DNA from: Myceligenerans crystallogenes
GTDB taxonomy: Bacteria > Actinomycetota > Actinomycetes > Actinomycetales > Cellulomonadaceae
Assembly: GCF_039529775.1 (NCBI RefSeq)
Contig: NZ_BAAANL010000001.1
Span: 868,001 to 932,000 of the forward strand
Reading direction: 5' to 3'
DNA: 64,000 nucleotides
The position numbers and the translations under genes are program-made. The notes beneath the pieces were generated by a model that was given only the letters and a program-made list of their open reading frames with translations, was not told the DNA's origin and did no database searches. Below are positions 1 to 10,645 of the stretch, piece by piece (within the stretch, counting starts at the first letter, position 1; each line of letters begins with the position of its first letter).

Positions 1-1009
1 CTACGAGGGCGCGGCCGGGAGCATCGACTCCGCGATCATCGGCGCCCACGCGGGCGGGTTCAACACGAGCACGGTCGGTATCGCGATGCTGGGGACGTAC
101 TCGACGGTCACGCCGTCGTCGGCGCAGCAGTCCGGCGTGGCGAAGATCGCCGCATGGCGGCTCTCCGCGTTCGGGGTGGTCCCGACGGGGACGACGACGC
201 TCACGTCCGCCGGGTCGAACAGCAAATACGCGGCCGGGACCGAGGTCGAGCTGAACAGGATCTTCGGCCACCGCGACACGCACGACACCGAGTGCCCGGG
301 CAACCTGGGCTACCCGGTGCTGGGGAACATCCGCACCAGGGCCGCGGCCTACTACGACGAGTACACGGTGACCGCCGAGGAGCAGCGCGCGGCGAACATC
401 GTCCAGGCGATCTTCAAGGACAACACCGGTGCCGTGGCGACCGCCGCGCAGATCGGCACGTGGCAGGACAGGGTCGAGGCGAACGGCGCCGGGCCGCTGG
501 CCACGTGGACGGAGACGTCGGAGAAGTTCCGCAAGCGGCAGATCACGCTGGCCTACCGCGCGGTACTGCACCGCGACCCGACCTCGACGGAGCGGGCCGC
601 GCAGCTCGACGCGATCGTGGACGGCCGCCTCACGGTCGACCAGGTGCGGCTGAGCCTGCTGTGGTCGACGTCGTACCGGTACTCGTTCAGCGGCATGGAC
701 GCCTACGTCAAGGCGGTCTACCAGAACCTGACGAACACGACCCCGACCGCGTCCCAGGTGTCCACGATCAAGTCGTGGTTCGACGCCGACGGCCGCCGGA
801 AGACCGTCCAGCGGCTGTGGAACAGCGAGGCGGCCGAGAACCACCGCGTCACCGAGGCCTACGAGCTGTACCTCGGCCGGACGCCGACGGCGAGCGCGGT
901 GACCCGGTGGCGGGAGAAGCTGAAGAGCTCCTGGCTCTCGGACAAGGCCCTGCGCTACGGCCTGATGACGACCGCCTCCTACGCGGACCGCGCCGACGCC
1001 CGGTACTGA
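1..1009 (+). CDS. Peptidoglycan-recognition/N-acetylmuramoyl-L-alanine amidase-like protein, 3' part
   Basis: The 5' end lies outside the window; the reading frame is open from base 2 and gives 335 residues. The visible part starts in a PGRP/Amidase_2-type domain: GAHAGGFNTSTVGIAMLGTY followed by FGHRDTHDTECPGN, where the HRD and the Cys of ECPGN are typical of the family's zinc/substrate site. After about residue 120 come two roughly 90-residue helical segments (around YRAVLHRDPTSTERA and YELYLGRTPTASAV) that resemble DUF4214-type repeats of secreted actinobacterial proteins. Likely a secreted cell-wall-binding or hydrolase protein. The last 31 bases overlap the convergent endonuclease V gene. 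Family call is firm; enzymatic activity is inferred. Confidence 0.8.
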   Translation, partial: YEGAAGSIDSAIIGAHAGGFNTSTVGIAMLGTYSTVTPSSAQQSGVAKIAAWRLSAFGVVPTGTTTLTSAGSNSKYAAGTEVELNRIFGHRDTHDTECPGNLGYPVLGNIRTRAAAYYDEYTVTAEEQRAANIVQAIFKDNTGAVATAAQIGTWQDRVEANGAGPLATWTETSEKFRKRQITLAYRAVLHRDPTSTERAAQLDAIVDGRLTVDQVRLSLLWSTSYRYSFSGMDAYVKAVYQNLTNTTPTASQVSTIKSWFDADGRRKTVQRLWNSEAAENHRVTEAYELYLGRTPTASAVTRWREKLKSSWLSDKALRYGLMTTASYADRADARY

Positions 1010-1545
1010 CCCCTGATCGGGTCGCGGGCCGGGTCGCCCGAGCGGGCCAGGCGGTCGACCCGGCGCAGCGCGTCCGGGAAGCGGGCCTCGCCCGCCATGT
1101 CGCGGACCATCTGCGCAGCCTCGTCCGGCGGCAGGCCGAGGGCCGTGACGTACAGCGGTCGCCTGGACGACGCGCCTCGGGTCACCTCGATGGCGTGCGT
1201 GGCCGCCGCGAAGCGGGTCTTTGCCACGCCGACGACGACGGGCGCCAGCCCGGCCTGGTGCGCATGCGCCCCCAGGCCGGGCCGGCCCTCGGGGTCGAGC
1301 GTCACGTACCCGTCCACGACCAGCAGGTCCAGCGGCTCGACCGTGCCGGCCGCGAGCAGGGCCCGCATCGGCGGCAGCTCCCGCTCGTAGAAGTTGCCCG
1401 GCCGGTACTCCGCGACGCCGTCCACGAGAACGGTGCGCTCCTCGGTCACCTCGCCGAACGCCGGCGTCGGGCAGACCACGAGAGCCGCGCGGGCGCGGCC
1501 CTCCGGCAGGTAGTGGACGTCCACCGCGCCGAAGCGGCCCGTCAC
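979..1545 (-). CDS. nfi: Endonuclease V family protein
   Basis: 188 residues, shorter than E. coli Nfi (about 220). The family's three acidic positions are visible: Asp in GAVDVHY near the N-terminus, Glu in NFYERELPPM and Asp in LVVDGYVTLDPEGRPGLGA, followed by the conserved VVGVAKT block. Endonuclease V cleaves one base 3' of deaminated adenine (inosine) in DNA or RNA and acts in nucleic-acid repair. The start is GTG with GGAGGA about 14 bases upstream. The 3' end overlaps the convergent amidase-like gene by 31 bases. It may share transcription with the mannose-1-phosphate guanylyltransferase gene 46 bases upstream on the same strand. Confidence 0.75.
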   Translation of the reverse strand: MTGRFGAVDVHYLPEGRARAALVVCPTPAFGEVTEERTVLVDGVAEYRPGNFYERELPPMRALLAAGTVEPLDLLVVDGYVTLDPEGRPGLGAHAHQAGLAPVVVGVAKTRFAAATHAIEVTRGASSRRPLYVTALGLPPDEAAQMVRDMAGEARFPDALRRVDRLARSGDPARDPIRGQYRASARSA

Positions 1546-1591
1546 GAGTCCGCACCCCGTTCCTCCGCGAGCGGCCGGGCCACGCCGGGAG

Positions 1592-2749
1592 TCAGAGGAG
1601 TTCCTCCAGGTCCCGGGCCCGGACCGCGTCCACGATCTGCTTGACCTGCTGGGCGCGGGCGCGGGTGGTGACCAGGAGGGCGTCGGGGGTGTCGACGACG
1701 ACGACGTCGTCCAGGCCGAGCACGCTGACCAGCCGCCCGCCGGCCGGGACCACCACTGAGCCCGCGCTGTCCACGCGGATCACCTCGCCCGCGTCGCCGA
1801 GGACCTTCGAGCCCCGGTCGTCGTCGGACGGGAGCAGCGCGGCCAGGGAGTTGAAGTCGCCGACGTCGTCCCAGCCGAACGTGCCGGGGACGACGGCGAC
1901 GCCGCCGGCGTCGGCCACCGGCTCGGCGATGGCGTGGTCGATGGCGATCTTCTCCAGGCCGGGCCAGACCTCGGCCAGGACGCGGTCGCGGTCGTCGGTG
2001 TCCCAGGCCTTGGCGATGGTGAGCAGGCCGTCGTGCAGCTCGGGGCGCTGCTCGGCGAGGTGGCCCAGCAGCACCGACGTCTTGACCACGAACATCCCGG
2101 CGTTCCAGCGGTACTCGCCCGAGGCCAGGTACTCGCGGGCCGTGGCGGCGTCCGGCTTCTCGGTGAAGCCGCGCACGTGCTGAGCCGAGGGGGCACCGTC
2201 GACGCCCAGGGCGCCGTCGGACCTGATGTACCCGAACGCCGTCGACGGGCGCGACGCGGCGATGCCGATCGTCGCCACGAAGCCGGCCCGCGCGGCGGCC
2301 ACCGCCTCGCGGACGGCGCGCTCGAACGCGGCCTGCCCGGAGATGACGTGGTCGGCGGCGAAGGAGCCGATGACGACGTCGCCGTGGCGCTCCGCGAGCA
2401 CCGCCGCGGCCAGGCCGATCGCCGCCATGGAGTCGCGGGGTGAGGGCTCGGCCAGCACCTTCGTGTCGCCGAGGCCCGGCAGCTGCGTGCGGCAGGCCGC
2501 GACGTGGTGCGTGCCGGTGACGAGCATGACGCCGTCGTCGCCCGTGAGCGGGGCGAGGCGGTCGACCGTGGCCTGCAGCAGCGTGCGGCCGGAACCGGTC
2601 AGGTCGTGCAGGAACTTGGGTGCCTTGCGGCGGGACAGCGGCCAGAGCCGGGTACCCGCGCCACCCGCCGGGATGACGGCGTGGAAACCTTCGATGGGAC
2701 CGACGGCGGTCTCGGATGCGGCACTGCTGGTGCCGGCGGGGTTGCTCAT
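1592..2749 (-). CDS. manC: Mannose-1-phosphate guanylyltransferase
   Basis: 385 residues. It makes GDP-mannose from mannose-1-phosphate and GTP for glycan synthesis. The nucleotidyltransferase signature AGGAGTRLWPLSRRKAPKF lies near residue 30, followed by FTEKPDAATA and WNAGMFV, typical of the GMP family. It lacks the C-terminal isomerase domain of long bifunctional forms. I chose the ATG at 2749 (MSNPAGTSS) because a TATGCT hexamer sits 7 nt upstream, which suggests a leaderless transcript; an in-frame ATG at 2761 overlaps that hexamer. It is divergent from sdhC. Confidence 0.88.
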   Translation of the reverse strand: MSNPAGTSSAASETAVGPIEGFHAVIPAGGAGTRLWPLSRRKAPKFLHDLTGSGRTLLQATVDRLAPLTGDDGVMLVTGTHHVAACRTQLPGLGDTKVLAEPSPRDSMAAIGLAAAVLAERHGDVVIGSFAADHVISGQAAFERAVREAVAAARAGFVATIGIAASRPSTAFGYIRSDGALGVDGAPSAQHVRGFTEKPDAATAREYLASGEYRWNAGMFVVKTSVLLGHLAEQRPELHDGLLTIAKAWDTDDRDRVLAEVWPGLEKIAIDHAIAEPVADAGGVAVVPGTFGWDDVGDFNSLAALLPSDDDRGSKVLGDAGEVIRVDSAGSVVVPAGGRLVSVLGLDDVVVVDTPDALLVTTRARAQQVKQIVDAVRARDLEELL

Positions 2750-2870
2750 GGCCACGAGCATAGTGACGCCGGGAGGTGGGGCGACATCTCGTCTGTGCGA
2801 TCTCTCACAAACGGCGCACGTCACGGCACATGGGGCCGCCTTCCGGACGATCCATGTGACTCCGTGTCAG

Positions 2871-2876
2871 TACAGT
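2871..2876 (+). promoter_or_regulatory. Putative -10 element of the sdhCDAB promoter
   Basis: TACAGT hexamer about 50 bases upstream of the sdhC start. The same hexamer occurs before the M20 amidohydrolase gene. No convincing -35 hexamer is visible at 16-18 nt. The 5' leader would be about 45 nt and includes the AGGAGG ribosome binding site at 2913-2918. Confidence 0.45.
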
Positions 2877-2926
2877 GGGAGCGCCTGCCTCAATTCATCA
2901 CCGGATAGCCATAGGAGGCTCCCGAA

Positions 2927-3307
2927 GTGCCCACCGCATCAGGCGGCACGCTCTATCGCGGCCGCGAAGGCATGTGGTCCTGGGTCGCGCATCGCGTGAC
3001 CGGGTTCGCGATCTTCTTCTTCCTGCTCGTCCATGTCACGGACACCGCGCTGGTACGCGTGTCGCCCGAGGCCTACAACGCCGTCATCGGCACCTACCAG
3101 ACACCGATCATGGGCCTGGGTGAGGTGGGCCTCGTCGCGGCGATCGTGTTCCACGCGTTCAACGGCATCCGCATCATCCTCGTGGACTTCCTCGCCAAGG
3201 GGCCGCGCTACCAGAAGGTGATGCTCTGGGTCGTGCTCGGTCTCTTCGTCGTGACGATGGCGGGCTTCCTGCCGCGTCACCTGATGAACGTGTTCGGAGG
3301 CCACTGA
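2927..3307 (+). CDS. sdhC: Succinate dehydrogenase cytochrome b556 subunit
   Basis: 126 residues, GTG start with a strong ATAGGAGG site 8 bases upstream. This is one of the two membrane anchors of complex II. It has three predicted membrane segments (about residues 25-45, 60-85 and 100-120), the N-terminal motif GTLYRGREGMWSWVAHRVTG typical of SdhC, and FHAFNGIRIILVD, the His-containing haem/quinone region. First gene of sdhCDAB; its TGA overlaps the sdhD ATG by one base. Confidence 0.93.
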   Translation: MPTASGGTLYRGREGMWSWVAHRVTGFAIFFFLLVHVTDTALVRVSPEAYNAVIGTYQTPIMGLGEVGLVAAIVFHAFNGIRIILVDFLAKGPRYQKVMLWVVLGLFVVTMAGFLPRHLMNVFGGH

Positions 3308-3789
3308 TGAGCGCGACACACGGCACCCCCGCGGTGGCCGAGAAGGTCGGCACGCTCGACGCGCCCCGCTCGCCCTACCGGCGCAAGGCCCGCACGCGCG
3401 GCAACGCCGAGCTCTACTCCTGGGTGTTCATGCGGGCCTCGGGCGTGGTGCTCGTCGTGCTCGTGTTCGGGCACCTGTTCGTGAACCTCATGGTCGGCGA
3501 CGGCGTGAAGGCGATCGACTTCGCGTTCGTCGGCGGCAAGTGGACGAGCCCGTTCTGGCAGATCTGGGACCTGCTGATGCTGTGGCTCGCGATGATCCAC
3601 GGCACCAACGGCGTGCGCACGATCATCAACGACTACGCGGAGCGCGACGTGACGCGCGGCATCCTCAAGAGCCTGCTCTACGTGGCCTTCACGATCGTGG
3701 TGGTGCTCGGCACGCTCGTCATCTTCACGTTCGAGCCGTGCCCCGCGAACGCCGACCCCGATCTGCTCGCCTCGTTCTGCACCGAGTAG
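3307..3789 (+). CDS. sdhD: Succinate dehydrogenase hydrophobic membrane anchor
   Basis: 160 residues, translationally coupled to sdhC by a TGATG overlap. The cytoplasmic N-terminus is about 45 residues and includes a basic segment (YRRKARTRG); three membrane helices follow. IHGTNGVRTIINDY mirrors the SdhC His motif and is typical of the anchor that contributes to the quinone and haem sites. Ends nine bases before sdhA. Confidence 0.92.
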   Translation: MSATHGTPAVAEKVGTLDAPRSPYRRKARTRGNAELYSWVFMRASGVVLVVLVFGHLFVNLMVGDGVKAIDFAFVGGKWTSPFWQIWDLLMLWLAMIHGTNGVRTIINDYAERDVTRGILKSLLYVAFTIVVVLGTLVIFTFEPCPANADPDLLASFCTE

Positions 3790-3798
3790 GAGACTTCC

Positions 3799-5630
<1,832 letters not shown>

Positions 5631-5631
<1 letters not shown>

Positions 5632-6392
5632 TGACTGCTGTCATGGAGAAAGCTGAGGCGAAGGCCGGAGAGATTCCCTCCTTCGACGTCACGATCAAGA
5701 TCCGCCGGTTCAACCCGGAGGGCGATGCCGTCGGTGAATCAAGGTGGGACGAGTACACCGTCACCGCCTACGGCACCGACCGCGTCCTGGACGCGCTGCA
5801 CAAGATCAAGTGGGAGCAGGACGGCTCGCTGACGTTCCGGCGCTCGTGCGCGCACGGCGTGTGCGGGTCGGACGCGATGCGGATCAACGGCCGCAACCGC
5901 CTGGCGTGCAAGACGCTGCTGAAGGACGTCAACCCGGGCAAGCCCATCCTCGTGGAGCCGATCAAGGGCCTTCCCGTGGTGAAGGACCTGGTCGTGGACA
6001 TGGAGCCGTTCTTCGCGTCGTACCGCGAGATCATGCCGTTCCTCATCACGAAGGGGAACGAGCCGACCAAGGAGCGCATCCAGTCCGCCGAGCAGCGCGA
6101 GCGGTTCGACGACACGACCAAGTGCATCCTGTGCGCGGCCTGCACGTCGAGCTGCCCGGTGTTCTGGACCGACGGCCAGTACTTCGGGCCGGCCGCGATC
6201 GTGAACGCCCACCGGTTCATCTTCGACAGCCGTGACGAGGGCGCCCAGCAGCGCCTGGAGATCCTCAACGACAAGGAGGGCGTGTGGCGCTGCCGCACGA
6301 CCTTCAACTGCACCGAGGCGTGCCCCCGCGGCATCGAGGTCACGAAGGCGATCCAGGAGGTCAAGCGCGCGATGATCACCCGCGCGTTCTGA
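5631..6392 (+). CDS. sdhB: Succinate dehydrogenase iron-sulfur subunit
   Basis: 253 residues, ATGA overlap with sdhA. It carries electrons from FAD to quinone. Three clusters are visible: a [2Fe-2S] site around CAHGVCGSDAM with a later Cys (residues 73-93; the third ligand is Asp, as in E. coli SdhB), a [4Fe-4S] motif CILCAACTSSCP near residue 163, and the [3Fe-4S]-type CRTTFNCTEACPRG near residue 225. Last gene of the operon, followed by a long hairpin. Confidence 0.96.
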
Positions 6393-6410
6393 TCGCACGA
6401 CGACGACGGG

Positions 6411-6446
6411 GGGCCGGGGATCCTTCGCGGGAAGGGTCCCCGGCCC
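6411..6446 (+). terminator. Hairpin terminator after sdhB
   Basis: The arms at 6411-6425 and 6432-6446 pair over 15 bp with one G-T wobble around a 6-nt loop. There is no T-tract, as is common for high-GC actinobacterial terminators. It lies 18 bases after the sdhB stop. Confidence 0.8.
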
Positions 6447-6539
6447 GCCGCCGTGCGCGGGAGCGGCGTCCCACATGCCGGTCCCGGATGCTGAGACGTC
6501 GCGGCGCGGAGTGATATCGGCCCCGTTACAGTGGGGCGG

Positions 6540-7784
6540 GTGACGTCTACCCACCCAGTTCCGAGTGTCACGGAACTCGATCAGATCGTTTCGACCATGC
6601 CTGCCACCGTGTCGCGCGCCCACCTGACGAAACGTGTGGTCCAGCTCGCGGGCGAGCTGCAGGACGAGCTGGTGGCCTTCCGGCGTGACGTGCACGCCCA
6701 TCCGGAGCTGTCCCGCCAGGAGTCACGGACGACGACGGCGGTGGCCGAGCGGCTGCGCGCAGCGGGCCTGGCTCCCCGCCTCCTGGACGGCACCGGGCTG
6801 GTCTGCGACATCGGGCCGGACACGGACGGCCGCACCGGCCTGCGCGCCGACCTGGACGCCCTCCCGCTGCAGGACACCAGCGGCGTCCCCTTCGCCTCCA
6901 CCGTGCCCGGCGCCGCCCACGCGTGCGGCCACGACGTGCACACGACCGCCGTCCTGGGCGCCGGGCTCGTGCTCGCCCGCCTCGCGGACGAGGGCCTGCT
7001 GACCCGCGGCGCGCGGCTGTTCTTCCAGCCCGCCGAGGAGGTCATGCCGGGCGGCGCGCTGGACATCCTGGGCACGTCGGAGCTCGACGGCGTCGAGCGC
7101 ATCGCCGGCCTGCACTGCGACCCGAAGATCGACGTCGGCACCGTGGGGACGCGCATCGGCTCCATCACGTCGGCCGCCGACGCCGTCTCGGTCACGGTCA
7201 CCTCGCCCGGCGGCCACACCTCGCGCCCGCACCTGACCGGCGACGTCGTGTTCGCGCTCGGCCAGGTCATCACCCAGGTGCCGGCGGCGCTGGGGCGGCG
7301 CCTCGACCCGCGCTCCGGCGTGAACCTCACCTGGGGCACGGTGCAGGCGGGCAGCACGCCCAACGTCATCCCGAGCACGGGGACGGTCAAGGGGACGCTG
7401 CGCTGCCTCGACGTCAGCGCGTGGGAGAAGGCGGGGGAGCTGGTCAAGGAGGTGGTCCGGCAGGTGGTGCAGCCGTACGACGTGCAGGTCACCGTGCACC
7501 ACACGCGGGGCGTGCCGCCCGTCGACAACGACTCGGCCGAGACGACCGCCCTGGAGGAGGCCGTCCGCGAGACCGTCGGGCCGGACGCCGTGGTCCTCAC
7601 CGAGCAGTCCATGGGCGGCGAGGACTTCGGCTGGTACCTGACCAAGGTGCGCGGCACGATGGCGCGCCTCGGCACGCGCACCCCGGGCGGCCGGACCTAC
7701 GATCTCCACCAGGGCGACCTCGTGGTGGACGAGCGCGCGATCGGCGTCGGCGTCCGCCTGCTCGCGCGGTACGCGGCGCGCTGA
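6540..7784 (+). CDS. M20 family amidohydrolase (aminoacylase/hippurate-hydrolase-like)
   Basis: 414 residues. Family enzymes hydrolyse N-acyl amino acids or related amides with a dinuclear metal centre. Visible motifs are RRDVHAHPELSRQE, GLRADLDALPLQD, AHACGHDVHTT, FFQPAEE and MGGEDFGWYL, giving the His/Asp/Glu ligands of the M20D group, and a dimerisation lid between them. I chose the GTG at 6540 because TACAGT (6527-6532) lies exactly 7 nt before it, implying a leaderless transcript; the in-frame GTG at 6531 overlaps the hexamer. Substrate cannot be told from sequence. Monocistronic. Confidence 0.87.
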   Translation: MTSTHPVPSVTELDQIVSTMPATVSRAHLTKRVVQLAGELQDELVAFRRDVHAHPELSRQESRTTTAVAERLRAAGLAPRLLDGTGLVCDIGPDTDGRTGLRADLDALPLQDTSGVPFASTVPGAAHACGHDVHTTAVLGAGLVLARLADEGLLTRGARLFFQPAEEVMPGGALDILGTSELDGVERIAGLHCDPKIDVGTVGTRIGSITSAADAVSVTVTSPGGHTSRPHLTGDVVFALGQVITQVPAALGRRLDPRSGVNLTWGTVQAGSTPNVIPSTGTVKGTLRCLDVSAWEKAGELVKEVVRQVVQPYDVQVTVHHTRGVPPVDNDSAETTALEEAVRETVGPDAVVLTEQSMGGEDFGWYLTKVRGTMARLGTRTPGGRTYDLHQGDLVVDERAIGVGVRLLARYAAR

Positions 7785-7962
7785 TCGGGTCCCGGCCCGG
7801 GTATGTCGCTCCTCACAACCACCACCCCTGCTGAGTGACGCTTCGGTAACGACTTGTCGCCGAAACCGTCTCGATACGCGGAACAGCGGGTGTCGTGACT
7901 ACTCTCGGTGCGTTGCAGGGTCGGAACCGCGCGACCCTCCAGAACCCATCGAGGAGCATCAG

Positions 7963-9039
7963 GTGAAGAAGTCTGTAGCGCTCACGGCGCTGACCGGTGC
8001 CGCCGTCATCGCACTGACCGCGTGCGGGGCGCCCCCCGAGGAGTCCACGGGCGAGGCGACCGCCAGCGACTTCCTCCCGTGCATCGTCTCCGACGAGGGC
8101 GGGTTCGACGACAAGAGCTTCAACCAGCTCAGCTACGAGGGCCTGCAGGCCGCCGCGGAGACCGTCGGGTCCGAGACCCGCGAGGTCGAGTCCACCAGCG
8201 AGAGCGAGTACCAGGGCAACGTCCAGTCGCTCGTGGACGAGGGCTGCGAGGCGATCGTCACGGTCGGCTTCGCGCTGTCCGCCGCGACGATCGAGTCGGC
8301 GACCGCCAACCCCGAGATCGACTACGTCCTCATCGACGACCCCGCCGACGCCGACCAGGACGGCACGGCGGACGCCGAGAACATCAAGCCGCTGCTGTAC
8401 AACACGGCCGAGGCCGCGTTCCTCGCGGGCTACCTCGCCGCGGGCTACTCCGAGGCGGGCAAGGTCGGCACCTACGGCGGCGCCGAGTTCCCGACGGTCA
8501 CCATCTTCATGGACGGCTTCAAGCAGGGCGTGGACCACTACAACGAGGTCAACGGCGCGGACGTGAAGGTCGTGGGCTGGGACGGCAAGACCGGCTCCTT
8601 CACCGGCGGCTTCTCGGCCGACGCCGCGGCCAAGGCCACGGCGGAGAACGTGCTCGGCCAGGGCGTCGACGTCATCCTCCCGGTGGGCGGCCCGATCTAC
8701 CAGGCCGCGCTGAACGCGATCGAGGACTCGGGCGAGGAGGTCGCGCTGATCGGTACGGACGCGGACCTGTACGAGACCGACCCGGCCACGCAGGACCTCG
8801 TGCTCACCTCCATCCTCAAGGGCATGGACCTGTCCACGCAGCAGGCCGTCGAGGCCTCCGCCAACGGTGAGTTCGACCCGGAGCCGTACATCGGCACCCT
8901 GGAGAACGAGGGCGTGGGCATCGCCCCGCTGCACAACTTCGAGGACAAGGTCGACCCGGCCCTCGTCGAGGAGGTGGAGGCCCTCGAGGCCGACATCATC
9001 GCCGGCGAGATCGAGGTCAAGTCCTACCTGGCCGAGTGA
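7963..9039 (+). CDS. BMP family nucleoside-binding lipoprotein
   Basis: 358 residues. GTG start with GAGGAG at 7951-7956. The signal peptide ends in a lipobox (LTAC; Cys21), so the protein is anchored outside the membrane. The mature part is a basic-membrane-protein/PnrA-like substrate-binding domain: EGGFDDKSFNQLSYEGL, NTAEAAFLAGYLAAGY and FMDGFKQGV. Members of this family deliver purine or pyrimidine nucleosides to ABC permeases. It opens an apparent nucleoside uptake and salvage operon through deoA (15063), consistent with that role. A 7-bp hairpin (7917-7923/7932-7938) lies in its 5' leader. Confidence 0.9.
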   Translation: MKKSVALTALTGAAVIALTACGAPPEESTGEATASDFLPCIVSDEGGFDDKSFNQLSYEGLQAAAETVGSETREVESTSESEYQGNVQSLVDEGCEAIVTVGFALSAATIESATANPEIDYVLIDDPADADQDGTADAENIKPLLYNTAEAAFLAGYLAAGYSEAGKVGTYGGAEFPTVTIFMDGFKQGVDHYNEVNGADVKVVGWDGKTGSFTGGFSADAAAKATAENVLGQGVDVILPVGGPIYQAALNAIEDSGEEVALIGTDADLYETDPATQDLVLTSILKGMDLSTQQAVEASANGEFDPEPYIGTLENEGVGIAPLHNFEDKVDPALVEEVEALEADIIAGEIEVKSYLAE

Positions 9040-9051
9040 TCGGACGGTAGG

Positions 9052-9086
9052 CGGGGGCCGTGCGCGGTTGCCGCGCACGGCCCCCG
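9052..9086 (+). terminator. Intra-operon hairpin between binding protein and ATPase genes
   Basis: Perfect 16-bp stem (9052-9067 with 9071-9086) and a 3-nt loop, no T-tract, 12 bases after the lipoprotein stop codon. Such hairpins after a binding-protein gene commonly protect or partly terminate the mRNA so that the binding protein is made in excess over the transporter. Confidence 0.8.
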
Positions 9087-9130
9087 AGTGCGTGAATGGG
9101 CACTAGTTCCGGACTGCCGGGAGGAGAATC

Positions 9131-10645
9131 ATGCGGCTGGAGCTGCGGGGAATCACGAAGCGCTTCGGGGCGCTGGTCGCGAACGACCACATCGACCTGA
9201 CGGTCGAACCCGGCGAGATCCACTGCCTGCTGGGGGAGAACGGCGCGGGCAAGTCCACGCTGATGAACGTGCTGTACGGGCTGTACGACGCCGACGAGGG
9301 CGACATCCTGCTGGACGGCGTCGTCCAGCGGTTCGGCGGCCCGGGCGACGCGATGGCGGCGGGGATCGGCATGGTGCACCAGCACTTCATGCTCGTGCCG
9401 GTGTTCACGGTGGCGGAGAACGTCATGCTCGGCCACGAGCCGGGCCGCCGCGGCGTGCTGGACGTGGAGTCCGCGCGGCGTCAGGTCCGGGAGATCTCGG
9501 AGCGGTTCGGCTTCCACGTCGACCCGGACGCGCTGGTCGAGGACCTCCCGGTGGGCGTGCAGCAGCGCGTCGAGATCATCAAGGCGCTGTCGCGCAACGC
9601 CGACGTCCTGGTCTTCGACGAGCCGACGGCGGTCCTCACGCCCCAGGAGACCGACGAGCTGATGGCGATCATGCGGCAGCTGCGCGACTCCGGCGCCGCC
9701 ATCGTCTTCATCACCCACAAGCTGCGCGAGGTCCGCGAGGTCGCGGACCGCATCACCGTCGTCCGGCACGGCAAGGTGGTCGGCGAGGCCAGCCCCACGG
9801 CGTCGGACGCGGAGCTCGCCTCCCTCATGGTGGGCCGTGCCGTCGAGCTGACCGTGCGCAAGGGCGCGCCGGCCTACGGCGAGCACTCCCTGACGGTCAG
9901 CGGCCTGCAGGTGGTCGACGAGTCCGGCGTCGTCGTCGTGGACGACGTCTCCTTCGAGGTGCGCGGCGGCGAGGTGCTCGCCGTCGCGGGCGTGCAGGGC
10001 AACGGCCAGACCGAGCTCACGGAGGCGCTGCTCGGGCTGCAGGACGACGTCGCCGGGAGCGTGCTGCTCGACGGCGCGGAGCTGACCGGGAGAAGCGTCC
10101 GCAAGGTGCTCGACCGCGGCGTCGGCTTCGTGCCGGAGGACCGCACCCACGACGGGCTGGTGGGGGAGTTCACCATCGCGGAGAACCTCATGCTGGACCG
10201 GTCGGACGGCGCGCCGTTCGTGAGATCGGGGTCCCTGCAGCTCGGGTTCCGCGACACGTTCGCCCGCGACGCCGTCGCCGAGTACGACGTGCGCACGCAG
10301 GGCATCGACACGCCGGTGGGCCGCCTGTCGGGCGGCAACCAGCAGAAGGTCGTGCTCGCCCGCGAGCTGAAGCGCGACCTGCGGCTGCTGGTCGCCGCGC
10401 AGCCGACGCGCGGCGTCGACGTCGGCTCCATCGAGTTCATCCACAAGCAGATCGTCGCGACGCGCGACGCCGGGGTCCCCGTGATCGTCGTCTCGACGGA
10501 ACTGGACGAGGCCGTCGCGCTGGGCGACCGGATCATGGTGATGTACCGCGGGCGCGTGGTGGGCATCGTCCCGGCGACGACGCCGCGCGACACCCTCGGG
10601 CTGATGATGGCGGGCATCGCGCCGCAGGAGCAGGAGGCGGCATGA
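9131..10645 (+). CDS. Nucleoside ABC transporter ATP-binding protein (two fused ATPase domains)
   Basis: 504 residues with tandem ABC domains, like RbsA/YufO-type ATPases. Domain 1 has Walker A GENGAGKST (about residue 37), VGVQQRVEI as signature region, Walker B VLVFDEPTAVLT and H-loop THK. Domain 2 has a degenerate Walker A (VQGNGQTELTEAL), signature LSGGNQQK and a Walker B-like segment AAQPTRGVDVGS that lacks the usual Asp-Glu, as is usual for the second half of this family. It energises the two permeases downstream; its stop overlaps the first permease by ATGA. Confidence 0.92.
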   Translation: MRLELRGITKRFGALVANDHIDLTVEPGEIHCLLGENGAGKSTLMNVLYGLYDADEGDILLDGVVQRFGGPGDAMAAGIGMVHQHFMLVPVFTVAENVMLGHEPGRRGVLDVESARRQVREISERFGFHVDPDALVEDLPVGVQQRVEIIKALSRNADVLVFDEPTAVLTPQETDELMAIMRQLRDSGAAIVFITHKLREVREVADRITVVRHGKVVGEASPTASDAELASLMVGRAVELTVRKGAPAYGEHSLTVSGLQVVDESGVVVVDDVSFEVRGGEVLAVAGVQGNGQTELTEALLGLQDDVAGSVLLDGAELTGRSVRKVLDRGVGFVPEDRTHDGLVGEFTIAENLMLDRSDGAPFVRSGSLQLGFRDTFARDAVAEYDVRTQGIDTPVGRLSGGNQQKVVLARELKRDLRLLVAAQPTRGVDVGSIEFIHKQIVATRDAGVPVIVVSTELDEAVALGDRIMVMYRGRVVGIVPATTPRDTLGLMMAGIAPQEQEAA

